Source: Vagococcus bubulae
Lineage (GTDB): Bacteria > Bacillota > Bacilli > Lactobacillales > Vagococcaceae
Assembly: GCF_003950315.1 (NCBI RefSeq)
Contig: NZ_NGJT01000013.1
Span: 1-64,000, forward strand
Direction of reading: 5' to 3'
Length of the DNA: 64,000 nt
The notes beneath the pieces were generated by a model. The model was not told the DNA's origin. It did not search any database and saw nothing but the letters and a program-made list of their open reading frames with translations. Numbering within the stretch: the stretch's first letter is position 1; every line of letters begins with the position of its first letter. Both the position numbers and the translations under genes were made by a program. This document shows, piece after piece, positions 36,557 through 45,383 of this stretch.

Positions 36557-37115
36557 AACAGCACTTCATTTTAGTCACCAACTTTTAACTGAATGTATTA
36601 ACCCAGGTAATATAGTAATTGATGCGACAATGGGAAATGGACATGATACTCTATTTTTAAGCGAACTAGTTGGATATACTGGACATGTTTATGCCTTTGA
36701 TATTCAAGACAAAGCGATAGAGAGCACTAAAAAAAAGATAACAGCACAAGCCATTCAAAATACAACATTAATTAAAGATGGCCACGAACATGCAGTCAAT
36801 CACTTGCCGGAGAATACTAAAATTAAAGCCGCTATCTTTAACTTAGGTTACCTACCTCGTGGAGATAAGCACATTACAACAACTAGTGATACCACACTAA
36901 CTGCGATTAATCAGTTACTGTCAATCTTAGAAGAAAGTGGTAGACTAATTCTTGTCCTCTATTCCGGTCATAAAGAAGGAATGACTGAAAAATCAGACGT
37001 TCTAACATTTGCTCAAACACTCCCACAGGATATGTACTCGGTTTTAACCTATCAATTTATCAACCAACAAAATAATCCCCCTTCTGTATTATGTATCGAG
37101 AAAAAGAGAGCCTGA
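36549..37115 (+). CDS. mnmM: SAM-dependent methyltransferase (YtqB/MnmM-like tRNA methyltransferase)
   Basis: The 188-residue Rossmann methyltransferase has motif I as VIDATMGNGHDTLFLSEL, an acidic ribose-binding residue in YAFDIQDKA, and the FNLGYLPRGDK motif in place of NPPY, all typical of YtqB. It is the probable methylase for the final step of mnm5s2U formation in tRNA. GGAGG stands 8 bp before the ATG at 36549, which overlaps the end of mnmL by 8 bp. An upstream in-frame start at 36474 lacks a ribosome-binding site. A terminator follows. Confidence 0.87.
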   Translation: MLKTALHFSHQLLTECINPGNIVIDATMGNGHDTLFLSELVGYTGHVYAFDIQDKAIESTKKKITAQAIQNTTLIKDGHEHAVNHLPENTKIKAAIFNLGYLPRGDKHITTTSDTTLTAINQLLSILEESGRLILVLYSGHKEGMTEKSDVLTFAQTLPQDMYSVLTYQFINQQNNPPSVLCIEKKRA

Positions 37116-37132
37116 TAAAGGCTCTTTTTTTA
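37103..37132 (+). terminator. Terminator of the PAP2-mnmL-mnmM operon
   Basis: AGAGCCT (37107-37113) pairs with AGGCTCT (37119-37125), followed by T7. Confidence 0.87.
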
Positions 37133-37205
37133 CGAATTCTATTATATATTGTCTAATTTAGGTTATAATTAAGAAATAAGATTGATGAAGGAGTACACAA
37201 CAGCT

Positions 37206-38852
37206 ATGCAACAAAAAATTAGTCAATTTATGAGTCGCTTTTCTTTAAGAACCATTATTATTTCTATTGTACTTTTAACTACTACCATCTCATTAATTCT
37301 CTCTACTTTTTACCTACAAAAATACGTTGTTCAAAACGAATATAAACATGCCAAAGATAAAATGTCCACTATTGCTAAAATATTTGCTACTGATGAACAA
37401 GTAAAAAAAGCTTTAATTCAAGATAAAACTTCTAAAGATATTCAGGATCTTTCTTTAGAAGTGGCAAAAATTAGTAATATGGATTTTATTGTTGTATTAG
37501 ATAAAAAACTCATTAGATTATCCCATCCAAATCCTGATGTTATTGGGAAACCTTTTTCTGATTTAGATGATGCTAGACAAGCCCTTAATGGTGATGCTCA
37601 TTTCTCTCAAAAAAAAGGAGTCTTAGGTGATGGAATACGCTTTTTCGTCCCTGTTAAAGATGATAATAATCAAATTATTGGTGTTATCTGTGCCGGAATT
37701 ACACTAGATACATTACAAGGTGAAATTCATAATTTACAAGCAAAAATCACATTAATTTTATTAATCGGATTGTTTGTTGGAATCATCGGTGCTCTTATTA
37801 GTAGTACAGCAATCAAACGCATTCTACTTGGACTTGAACCGCAAGATATTTCACGTTTAGTACAAGAGAATAAGTGGATTAATGATGAAATCAATGAAGG
37901 AATTATTGCAGTTAATGATAAAAAAGAAATTACACTTATAAATCAAGCTGCCCATAGTCTTCTTTCTTCTATTGATTCGTCCTTCCAATTAACAATGCAT
38001 CAAAAAATAGATGAAAGATTATTTGCTGCTTTCTTTAATCATTGTTTTGAAACCCAATCTAAACAAACTGACCAAGAACTACTACTGCACACAACTACTT
38101 TGATTGCAACCACATCACCTATTACTGTCAACAAAGTATTCAATGGAGCGGTTATCACATTTAGGGATCAATCAGAGATGTATCAACTTATTCATACGTT
38201 AAGCGGTAGTCAACAATATATCGAAGCCTTAAGAGCACAAACACATGAATTTATGAATAAAACTCATGTTATTATGGGGCTCATTGAACAAAAAAAATAT
38301 GATTTGGTTCAAGATTATATCCAGCAAATCAGTCAAGATTATCAAAAAGAAATTGGCTATGTCACAGAGCTTATTCATTCACCTGTTATTGCAGGCTTTA
38401 TCTTAGGAAAAATCAATGAAGCGCAAGAACAACAGGTCACACTCACGCTAAATCCATACTCGTTTTTGCCTGATTTAAAACTAGATGACACCGTGCATCA
38501 AGTAATTCAAATAGTCGGAAACTTATTGGATAACGCCATTGATGCGACTAAAGAAGAAATGATTAAAAACGTTAATCTCCTAATAACCTATGAAATGGAA
38601 GGAAACATTCTCATCATTGAAGTCATAGACAGTGGATGTGGTATTCAAACCTCTGATGTTGAACAACTCTTTCAGAAAGGGTTCTCTACCAAAGGAATGG
38701 GAAGAGGGTATGGGTTACACGCCATTTACCGGATTGTCAATGAACATGGTGGTTTAATTGATATAACTAATAACGAAGATACTGGGGCGACTGTCTACAT
38801 AGAATTACCGTTGAAACAAAAAGGAGGACAAAATGAACGTTCTAATTATTGA
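37206..38852 (+). CDS. CitA/DcuS-family sensor histidine kinase
   Basis: The 548-residue kinase has two membrane helices (about 12-36 and 176-200) around an extracytoplasmic PAS-like sensor (about 40-172) with the RLSHPNPDVIGKP motif of di- and tricarboxylate sensors. A cytoplasmic PAS (about 215-325), the phospho-acceptor His in RAQTHEFMNKTH and an ATPase domain (NLLDNAIDA, GRGYGLHAI) follow. It probably senses a carboxylic acid such as malate, citrate or fumarate. AAGGAG is 12 bp before the ATG at 37206. It overlaps the response regulator gene by 20 bp. Confidence 0.9.
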   Translation: MQQKISQFMSRFSLRTIIISIVLLTTTISLILSTFYLQKYVVQNEYKHAKDKMSTIAKIFATDEQVKKALIQDKTSKDIQDLSLEVAKISNMDFIVVLDKKLIRLSHPNPDVIGKPFSDLDDARQALNGDAHFSQKKGVLGDGIRFFVPVKDDNNQIIGVICAGITLDTLQGEIHNLQAKITLILLIGLFVGIIGALISSTAIKRILLGLEPQDISRLVQENKWINDEINEGIIAVNDKKEITLINQAAHSLLSSIDSSFQLTMHQKIDERLFAAFFNHCFETQSKQTDQELLLHTTTLIATTSPITVNKVFNGAVITFRDQSEMYQLIHTLSGSQQYIEALRAQTHEFMNKTHVIMGLIEQKKYDLVQDYIQQISQDYQKEIGYVTELIHSPVIAGFILGKINEAQEQQVTLTLNPYSFLPDLKLDDTVHQVIQIVGNLLDNAIDATKEEMIKNVNLLITYEMEGNILIIEVIDSGCGIQTSDVEQLFQKGFSTKGMGRGYGLHAIYRIVNEHGGLIDITNNEDTGATVYIELPLKQKGGQNERSNY

Positions 38853-39519
38853 AGATGATCCAATGGTAGCAAAGTTAAACGAAGACTTTTTAAAAACTAT
38901 TCCGACTATAAACATTGTAGGAAATTATCGAACAACAGAAGAAGCTAAGGAAGCCTTACAAGAAAAAAAAATAGATGCCCTATTACTAGATAACTATCTC
39001 CCAAATCAAACAGGGATTGAATTTTTAGCTGAATTACGTAAAGAAAATAATCAAGTTCCTGTCATTCTTATTACCGCGGCCAATGATATTGAAACGATTC
39101 AACAAGCTCTAGCACTTGGTGTGATAGACTACTTGGTTAAACCTTTTACGGCAGAACGTTTTTTATTAGCTATCCAAAAAGTCATGAAACAAAAAAAACT
39201 ATTTAGCCAACTTCAACACGCTAACCAGCAAAATATTGATGCCCTGTTCAACGAGCACTCTACTAAGAACGCATCTGCTAATGTGCCTTTAAGTAATGAT
39301 TTACCTAAAGGCCTAGCAAAACTAACAATGGAAAAAGTATTAGAAAAAATCAATGAAGAAACCACTTCTTTTTCAACTGAAGAACTGGCAAAAAAAATTG
39401 GCATATCTCGCATTTCGACTAAAAAATATTTAACCTTTTTAGTTGAATCGAATTACTTAACAGAAGATATTGTGTACCAAGAAGTCGGTCGACCTACTAT
39501 ACGTTATAAAAAAACATAA
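38833..39519 (+). CDS. CitB/DcuR/MaeR-family response regulator
   Basis: The 228-residue protein has a receiver domain (LIIEDDPMV at the start, phospho-acceptor Asp in ALLLDNYLPNQTG, Lys in YLVKPFTAE) and a C-terminal winged helix-turn-helix (AKKIGISRISTKKYLTFLVE) of the DcuR type. It is the partner of the overlapping kinase. A likely target is the AEC carrier / dehydrogenase operon that converges on it at 41.7 kb, but this is inference. AAAGGAGG precedes the ATG. Confidence 0.9.
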   Translation: MNVLIIEDDPMVAKLNEDFLKTIPTINIVGNYRTTEEAKEALQEKKIDALLLDNYLPNQTGIEFLAELRKENNQVPVILITAANDIETIQQALALGVIDYLVKPFTAERFLLAIQKVMKQKKLFSQLQHANQQNIDALFNEHSTKNASANVPLSNDLPKGLAKLTMEKVLEKINEETTSFSTEELAKKIGISRISTKKYLTFLVESNYLTEDIVYQEVGRPTIRYKKT

Positions 39520-39522
39520 AAT

Positions 39523-39648
39523 GAGGCTGATCCAAAAGTAATTTTTAAATAAAAATCACTCAACTAATAAAATAGAAATCCCATGAAATCAACGTTGTAA
39601 TTAACGGATTTCATGGGATTTCTATTTTAAGACTTTTTGGTCAGCCTC
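39523..39648. repeat. Nested palindrome: MITE-like element or bidirectional terminator
   Basis: The outer ends GAGGCTGATCC and GGTCAGCCTC are imperfect inverted repeats. Inside, a perfect 22-bp inverted repeat (39569-39590 with 39607-39628) encloses a 16-base loop that can itself pair. Total length is 126 bp, exactly between two convergent genes. Ends beginning GAGGCTG recur in intergenic repeats of enterococci and relatives as I remember them. It can terminate transcription from both sides. Confidence 0.75.
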
Positions 39649-39654
39649 TGTTTT

Positions 39655-40656
39655 TTATAAAACACTGTTAGCTGTTTTTCCAGATTCTAATACTGAATGG
39701 AAGTTCTCAAAACTTGTTTCAATCATGTTGGTTAAAGCTTCATCTGTGTTTGACCCTACATGAGGAGTAACCAATACTCTAGGGTAAAGAGAAATTAATT
39801 CTTCAACTGTTGGATCTGGTAAAGGTTGATCCTCACCAAATTGTTTAAAGAATAAATCTTTCTCATTAGCAAACACATCTGTTCCAAATCCTTCTAAATG
39901 ATTTGTATTTAATCCATCTAAAATGGCTTGGTTATCTTGTAATTCACCACGAGCAGTATTAATTAGAATAGCACCTTTTTTCATTTTACTAATAAATTCT
40001 GCATTAATCATTTGATCGTTTTCACCAGGAATATATGGTACATGAATGCTAACAATATCAGATTGTGCTAATAAATCGTCTAAATCTGTATAGGTCAAAA
40101 TCTCTTTTGCCGCATCATTTTCATAAATATCATATCCTAATACAGTTGCACCTAATCCATCAAATAACTTCGCTTCTGTTAAGCCAATTTTTCCAGTTCC
40201 AATAATTCCGACTTTACAGTTTCTCACTTCTTTACTAAACATAGTATTATCAACAATAAAGTTTTTATGGCTCGTTCTCATGGTCATATATGCAGTATGT
40301 CTTAATAACATCATCGCTAAGGTTAATGACAATTCAGCAATAGCATTTGGCGAGTATGACGGAACTCTTGCTACTTCCATGTGATAATCTTTTGCTGCAT
40401 CTAAGTCAATATGATTGAAACCAACTGTACGTGTAAAGACATATTTCACACCATGTTCTGCCATTTTTTCAATATTTTCTCGATCAGCTACACAATTTCC
40501 TCGTAGTAAAACAGCATCATGATGATAAGCTGTTTCGATATTATCATGTGTTAATAATCCTTCAATTAAAGTTAAATCATAATCATATTTATTTAAATCA
40601 TTGAAATAAGCTACCTCATTTGGTCGTACACCGTAACATGCTATTTTGAATGTCAT
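39655..40656 (-). CDS. D-2-hydroxyacid dehydrogenase (D-lactate dehydrogenase-like)
   Basis: The 333-residue NAD-dependent enzyme has the D-isomer-specific fold: GIIGTGKIG as the nucleotide motif, RGNCVADREN in the catalytic domain, NTARGELQD with the catalytic Arg, a Glu in the FGTDVF region, and PHVGSNTDEA with the catalytic His. It interconverts a 2-keto acid and a D-2-hydroxy acid, such as pyruvate and D-lactate; D-hydroxyisocaproate dehydrogenases look similar. GAGGG precedes the ATG. It follows the AEC carrier gene by 34 bp. Confidence 0.87.
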   Translation of the reverse strand: MTFKIACYGVRPNEVAYFNDLNKYDYDLTLIEGLLTHDNIETAYHHDAVLLRGNCVADRENIEKMAEHGVKYVFTRTVGFNHIDLDAAKDYHMEVARVPSYSPNAIAELSLTLAMMLLRHTAYMTMRTSHKNFIVDNTMFSKEVRNCKVGIIGTGKIGLTEAKLFDGLGATVLGYDIYENDAAKEILTYTDLDDLLAQSDIVSIHVPYIPGENDQMINAEFISKMKKGAILINTARGELQDNQAILDGLNTNHLEGFGTDVFANEKDLFFKQFGEDQPLPDPTVEELISLYPRVLVTPHVGSNTDEALTNMIETSFENFHSVLESGKTANSVL

Positions 40657-40690
40657 CTCTATCCCTCTTCTTTCTTAATAATGTTTTATG

Positions 40691-41746
40691 TTAAAAAATA
40701 CCCATTTTGCTAATCATTTCTAGTACTACAATCCAAACTGGGGTCATCACAACAGCTAGTACTGTTGAGATAAGTGAAGCGTTTGATGCCAAGATTGGTT
40801 TTTTATCAAAACTAATGGCATATGCCGCTGCGACTGTTGCAGTTGGTGCAGCCATCATAATGACGATTGTTGCCAACGCTTCATAACTTACTGGTAAAAT
40901 ATGAGTCACTGTTAAAGCAGCTAATAATACGATGTTGATGATCGGTACAACGATAACTTTCATTACACTGTAGTACCAAGATGTTTTATCTGATGCAGCA
41001 TCTTTAAAGCTTACTTCACCTAAAGTCGCTCCAATTGATAACCAGGCAAGTGGTGAAGCTAATCCAGCTAAATAAGTCATTGGTTTAAATAACCAAACAG
41101 CTGTTTGATCGATACGTAAGAATGCCACTTGATTCACAACACCTTCTGCGTTTGTCACACTTACTTGTGGCAAGTATCCTTGGAAAATCCAGATGAATAA
41201 ACCAGCAAACGTTGCAATAACAATTGGATTTAAAAACATTGTTTTTATATTTTTAAGTTCCATTTTTAATCCGCTCATTTTAATGTAGCCATATGAGTAT
41301 AAGAAAATTCGGTACCCAATGTTAAAGATTGAAGAAAACATCACGCCGATTGGACCATAAATGGCACTAACGATTGGTGTACCAAAGAATGTTGTTGATC
41401 CAAAAATAGTTAATACGCGTAGAGTATCTTGTTCGTCACCCTTATATTTCATAAATAATGGCTTAGAAACAAAAATTAAAATAATATAAATGACAATACC
41501 CCAAATTAAAACGTTCATCCCTTGTTTTAGTGTTTCACTTTTAATATCTTGCATAAATGCGTTAAAAGCCAAGGCTGGTAAAGCTACACTTAAAACAACT
41601 TTTGATAAAATTTTCCCTACTTCTGATGAGAAAATACCTTTCTTGCGACAAAAGAATCCTAATAAAATAATAAATACTGTTGATGTTATCGCACTGATAA
41701 TATTCATATCAGTCATGGTAGTTTTTATGACTTCTCCGATATTCAT
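40691..41746 (-). CDS. AEC-family (auxin efflux carrier-like) organic acid transporter
   Basis: The 351-residue protein has about ten membrane helices in two inverted halves, with the N-terminal FCRKKGIFSSEVGKILSKVV motif and the C-terminal IMMAAPTATVAAAYAISF motif typical of AEC carriers. Bacterial members include malate and malonate permeases. GGAGG lies 8 bp before the ATG at 41746. Cotranscription with the dehydrogenase suggests that it moves a hydroxy- or keto-acid substrate or product. Confidence 0.87.
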   Translation of the reverse strand: MNIGEVIKTTMTDMNIISAITSTVFIILLGFFCRKKGIFSSEVGKILSKVVLSVALPALAFNAFMQDIKSETLKQGMNVLIWGIVIYIILIFVSKPLFMKYKGDEQDTLRVLTIFGSTTFFGTPIVSAIYGPIGVMFSSIFNIGYRIFLYSYGYIKMSGLKMELKNIKTMFLNPIVIATFAGLFIWIFQGYLPQVSVTNAEGVVNQVAFLRIDQTAVWLFKPMTYLAGLASPLAWLSIGATLGEVSFKDAASDKTSWYYSVMKVIVVPIINIVLLAALTVTHILPVSYEALATIVIMMAAPTATVAAAYAISFDKKPILASNASLISTVLAVVMTPVWIVVLEMISKMGIF

Positions 41747-41764
41747 ATATAAATCCTCCATTAA

Positions 41765-42020
41765 TCATTGTGTGTTATATCACAAAAGGTTGCATGCTCC
41801 TTTGCTTTACATATACATCTTAATACCAATTTGTGAAAAAGTTAACGATTTGTAAGTAATGATACTTTTGTAACTTATGTAAACTAAATAACCCTCGTTT
41901 ACTTTCAATAATCTATCAATTAATGAGAGTAATTATTTTATAATGTACCCTATCAACAAAATATTCATCATGTTTTTATTTTCACAAATAGATTGATTTT
42001 TTATATTTAGTATTATATGA
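41765..42020. other. Divergent intergenic region, AT-rich
   Basis: It contains the promoter of the AEC/dehydrogenase operon and possibly response regulator sites, but I could not define a convincing operator or a full cre match. Confidence 0.5.
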
Positions 42021-42048
42021 TTGACATATATAAAATATAACGTATGTT
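42021..42048 (+). promoter_or_regulatory. Putative promoter of the FMN-binding lipoprotein gene
   Basis: TTGACA (42021-42026), 16 bp, TATGTT (42043-42048), 46 bp before the start codon. Confidence 0.5.
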
Positions 42049-42094
42049 TTTCAAAATAATGTAAGGGGTTTATTTATAAAAAGGAGGAGATTTT

Positions 42095-43075
42095 GTGAAA
42101 AAAACAGCTATTTTATTATTTTCACTTTTAGCATTGACGGCATGTGGGGATAGTGAAGCAGAAAAAACTGCTGCATCGACAAAAAAATCTGATACACAAA
42201 AAACGACCGCTACATCTGAGGATACAGTCAGTTCAGCTTCTGTGAAACAAGATGTTGAAGTCGCTAAAGTAACTTGGAACACTATCCCAAAAGAAGGACT
42301 TATTTCTGGAAATTACTACAGAATGTCTGAACGATTCCGTCAAGGTCATGAAGGAATTTTAGAAGTTGTAGTGAAAGATGATAAATTAGAATACATTTAC
42401 TTTAATGAGTATACCCGTCCAAATTACTATAATAGGTATTTTCAAGATGTTAGTAAAAGAATGAGTGAATACAATATTTCGATGAAGGAAGCAAAAGGAG
42501 CTGCATGGATTGAAGGGGTATTACTAGCTGAAGAACAGATGACCGAAAAACAATCTCTAACAGAAGACGTAGATACTGTGTCAGGTGCATCAAATAGTGT
42601 AGAACAAGCTTTAGTTCCGATGGCCAAAAAATTAAATGAAAAAATTGTTCCATCAAAAGATTTTGACGGACCAACTTTTTATCAATTAACAAAAGATTTA
42701 GGTGACGGTATTTATGGTATCCTTAAAGTAGTTATTGAAGATAAAAAAATTACAGACCTTCATTATGATGAAGTATTTTCAACAGATCCAGATAAGATAA
42801 CAGAAGAAAAATTCAAAAGATTTGCGAGTCTATCAAAATATGATAGCGTTGAATATGACGAGGCATCAAGAATTGGTTTTAACGTTCAAATGGATGCTTT
42901 AACAGAGCAAATCAAGAAAAACCAAGATATGCTGAATATAGAAGGATTACCTGCCACTGAAAATACTGGTGACTATAAGTCCTCAGGTTATACAGAAAGA
43001 AATCCTGCTTGGGATAATTACCTATCTCTAGCCGAAGAAATTCAGAATACTGCAAAAAAAGATGGCAAACTATAA
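42095..43075 (+). CDS. FMN-binding-domain lipoprotein (PplA-like)
   Basis: The 326-residue lipoprotein has a signal peptide with lipobox LTACG and a Ser/Thr-rich linker. Two similar domains follow (about 70-180 and 190-300), each starting FYQLTKD/YYRMSERF..G..GI. and with a strand-rich core. The first contains DTVSGAS at about 160-166, the kind of motif to which ApbE attaches FMN; the second lacks it. It resembles PplA, the flavoprotein of Gram-positive extracellular electron transfer, but none of the partner genes (ndh2, eetA/B, apbE) is in the window. AAAGGAGG precedes the start. Confidence 0.7.
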   Translation: MKKTAILLFSLLALTACGDSEAEKTAASTKKSDTQKTTATSEDTVSSASVKQDVEVAKVTWNTIPKEGLISGNYYRMSERFRQGHEGILEVVVKDDKLEYIYFNEYTRPNYYNRYFQDVSKRMSEYNISMKEAKGAAWIEGVLLAEEQMTEKQSLTEDVDTVSGASNSVEQALVPMAKKLNEKIVPSKDFDGPTFYQLTKDLGDGIYGILKVVIEDKKITDLHYDEVFSTDPDKITEEKFKRFASLSKYDSVEYDEASRIGFNVQMDALTEQIKKNQDMLNIEGLPATENTGDYKSSGYTERNPAWDNYLSLAEEIQNTAKKDGKL

Positions 43076-43084
43076 TACTTAATA

Positions 43085-43127
43085 GAAAAGACCTAAACCA
43101 CTACAAAATGGTTCAGGTCTTTTTGAT
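43085..43127. terminator. Bidirectional terminator
   Basis: AAAAGACCTAAACCA pairs with TGGTTCAGGTCTTTT (one mismatch), with A and T runs on both sides. Confidence 0.88.
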
Positions 43128-43131
43128 ATTA

Positions 43132-43491
43132 TTAATTTGCACTACTTTCCATATATTCATCCACTAAACGATCAAATGTTGACTCATTATCTCCAACCAC
43201 TTCAACAATATAATCTTTTAATTGATCTTTTGTATGAATGATATTTGTAATATGTGGTAACACCTCTTGTGCTTCCTCACTATCTTCACGATGAATGACA
43301 TCAATCAATAAATAATGATTGTGATCTCTTGCTTCAACCACATCACCAATCTCTGGCGCTCTGTTTAAATGACTTAATTTTTTGACATCTTTTGGGATAT
43401 ACAACCCAACTAAAGGCTCTACAATAGATATTTTTTCTACTTTATTATCAAATAATTCAATTAAATAACCAATACCTATATTTTCTCTCAT
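43132..43491 (-). CDS. Hypothetical protein, 119 residues
   Basis: A cytoplasmic, acidic protein without signal peptide or membrane segment. The N-terminal half is strand-rich (IGYLIELFDNKVEKIS, then VGLYIPKDVKKLS and GDVVEARDHNHYLLIDV) and the C-terminal half helical. I do not recognise a family. GGTGG is 10 bp before the ATG and it shares a bidirectional terminator, so it is a genuine gene. Confidence 0.7.
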   Translation of the reverse strand: MRENIGIGYLIELFDNKVEKISIVEPLVGLYIPKDVKKLSHLNRAPEIGDVVEARDHNHYLLIDVIHREDSEEAQEVLPHITNIIHTKDQLKDYIVEVVGDNESTFDRLVDEYMESSAN

Positions 43492-43684
43492 ACTACTTAT
43501 ACCACCTTTCTCAAGTTAGTGTTTAGTTTATTACAAAAAAATGGTTTTTATATGTAAAAAAAACTATTTATCTTTTTAAATATTTTGAATTTATTCGACT
43601 TTTGTTTACAAAAACTTTTTATTTGACCACTATAATAAATTCTATAAACAAATCGTTTTGAAAAAACTTATAGGAGTGATTAAC

Positions 43685-44053
43685 ATGACAGTATCAAAAG
43701 CCGAAACATTTAAGGGTATCACTATACATTTAAAAAAACTAAAAGAAGATTTACTTGTTATCTTAGAGAAAGACAGTTCTATCATGGAATCATTAGAATC
43801 TGATCAATATGAAGGTATCTATCAAAATGCTGAATCTCTAGTAAAACAATTAAAAGAAGATTTCAAAAAACATCCTGAACAATTTTCTGCTGAGGAGTTA
43901 AACTATGCTGAGACGATAGAACGCAATATCGTTAATCTCGGTCATAATTTACATGAAATTAGTACAAATATCTCTGCTGATAAACGTAAAAAATTAACTG
44001 AAGATGCTTACCTTAATGTTACAAAAGCTCTAGAAGCTGTTGAATCAATGTAG
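43685..44053 (+). CDS. Hypothetical helical protein, 122 residues
   Basis: A hydrophilic, all-helical protein (ETFKGITIHLKKLKEDL, then YQNAESLVKQLKEDFKKH) that could form a coiled-coil bundle. No signal peptide and no recognised domain. AGGAG stands 8 bp before the ATG at 43685; the TTG start upstream lies before that ribosome-binding site. TATAAT at 43631-43636 may be the -10 box. Confidence 0.7.
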   Translation: MTVSKAETFKGITIHLKKLKEDLLVILEKDSSIMESLESDQYEGIYQNAESLVKQLKEDFKKHPEQFSAEELNYAETIERNIVNLGHNLHEISTNISADKRKKLTEDAYLNVTKALEAVESM

Positions 44054-44055
44054 TC

Positions 44056-44098
44056 AAAAAGTCATGATGCCAATAATCGGCGTCATGACTTTTTGAAT
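44056..44098. terminator. Bidirectional terminator
   Basis: AAAAAGTCATGA and TCATGACTTTTT with an inner GCC/GGC stem give a long hairpin, between the helical protein gene and the convergent kinase gene. Confidence 0.92.
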
Positions 44099-44102
44099 CT
44101 TC

Positions 44103-45383
44103 TTAATTTATTGAAATCATCACTTTATAACAATTATCTGTTTTAGTAATAGTATGATGATAATCACTTTCTAATAACATCATATCTATTAAAAATAAAC
44201 CAATACCTGTTTGATTATTTGTAAAAATATCTTCTTCTTTAAGGATGGAATCAATTGGATTTATGATAGTGATACTACAACTGGTTATATCAATTTCTAC
44301 TGTTGAATAGTCTGATGAATAGTAGATTGCATTACTAATTAAATTAGACAACACTTTTTCAATCAATAATCTGTCTAAGTTCATTAGAAAATCCTCCTTC
44401 ACAGAGATCTTCATCACAATATGTTTTTCATTCAACAACACATAATAATTTTTTTCAATTTTAGTTATTGCCTCACAAACTGAGTTTTCAAAAAATGAGA
44501 AGGATTGATTTTTTCTTTGCGCCACAAATAACATCTCTTTAGTAAAATTCTCTAAAAAAACCAACTCCCCAGACAAATCCTCTAATATCCCTCTATTTTT
44601 AGTGTTTAAATCATCATACTCTATTCTCTCCATAAGTAATCGAGAGGACATCAAGGGGGTCTTCATTTCATGAGCAATGCTATTAAATAATGAGACACTA
44701 TTTGCTTGTAATTTATTAACCTTATTAATTTCACTATTCAAAGCTTGTTCTTTTAATTGATTTTCTTGATACATCTCTTTTAATTGCTCTGCCATATCAC
44801 TAAATTCAGAAACCTTAATATTATAATGAGATAAATTATAGACATAGTTTAAATTATTTTGTTTGATGTCTAATATTAACTCCTTGATTTTATCCATCTC
44901 TTTTTTTAATACATTAAGATATAATCTAAGAATTAAAAATACGACAACCATTAGCACAATAATGATAATAGGTAATATACTAAGATATGCCATTGTAGCA
45001 TCCTCAGAGCTGATTGACATAGGGTAGCTAACAACTACTCGCTGATCATTAACACTAAAAGAGGATACTAAGCCATTTGGATTAAGTAACAAATTTGTTT
45101 TATCTGCTGTTTCTGGATACACAATATTATCGGACTGATCGAAAACAATGATACTATATCCCTGTTGAGTATATTCATCTAATACTTCAGCCATGTCTTT
45201 CTTTGATAAGCCTACCTTAATATCTTCAATATGACTTTCAAAATTTTCTTTTTGCTTTCCTTCAATTTGTTTACCAATTTGTAAAGTTAAAATAACGATG
45301 ATAACAAAAAAAGTGAACAGTGTGAGTAGAATCGAGAAAAAAATAGTCATTTTTTTCAAATTATACCTATCTTTTCTTTTCAA
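44103..45383 (-). CDS. Sensor histidine kinase of an ABC-linked two-component system
   Basis: The protein has about 426 residues with two membrane helices (about 12-38 and 135-160) around a short extracellular loop of about 95 residues. The H-box is FNSIAHEMKTPL, with an N-box at NLISNAIYYS and the G-box GIGLFLIDMM. The start is uncertain: no ATG lies near the good AAAGGAG, which sits inside the end of the response regulator gene. TTG at 45383 is 12 bp from it, TTG at 45359 and ATG at 45350 are alternatives. It overlaps the regulator gene and senses an unknown signal. Confidence 0.85.
   Translation of the reverse strand: MKRKDRYNLKKMTIFFSILLTLFTFFVIIVILTLQIGKQIEGKQKENFESHIEDIKVGLSKKDMAEVLDEYTQQGYSIIVFDQSDNIVYPETADKTNLLLNPNGLVSSFSVNDQRVVVSYPMSISSEDATMAYLSILPIIIIVLMVVVFLILRLYLNVLKKEMDKIKELILDIKQNNLNYVYNLSHYNIKVSEFSDMAEQLKEMYQENQLKEQALNSEINKVNKLQANSVSLFNSIAHEMKTPLMSSRLLMERIEYDDLNTKNRGILEDLSGELVFLENFTKEMLFVAQRKNQSFSFFENSVCEAITKIEKNYYVLLNEKHIVMKISVKEDFLMNLDRLLIEKVLSNLISNAIYYSSDYSTVEIDITSCSITIINPIDSILKEEDIFTNNQTGIGLFLIDMMLLESDYHHTITKTDNCYKVMISIN

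Noticed and set aside
37156-37174. A CiaR-like element before the DcuS-type kinase gene (TTTAGG-TTATA-ATTAAG)
   Set aside because: No -10 box follows at 10 bp; the ribosome-binding site is directly behind.
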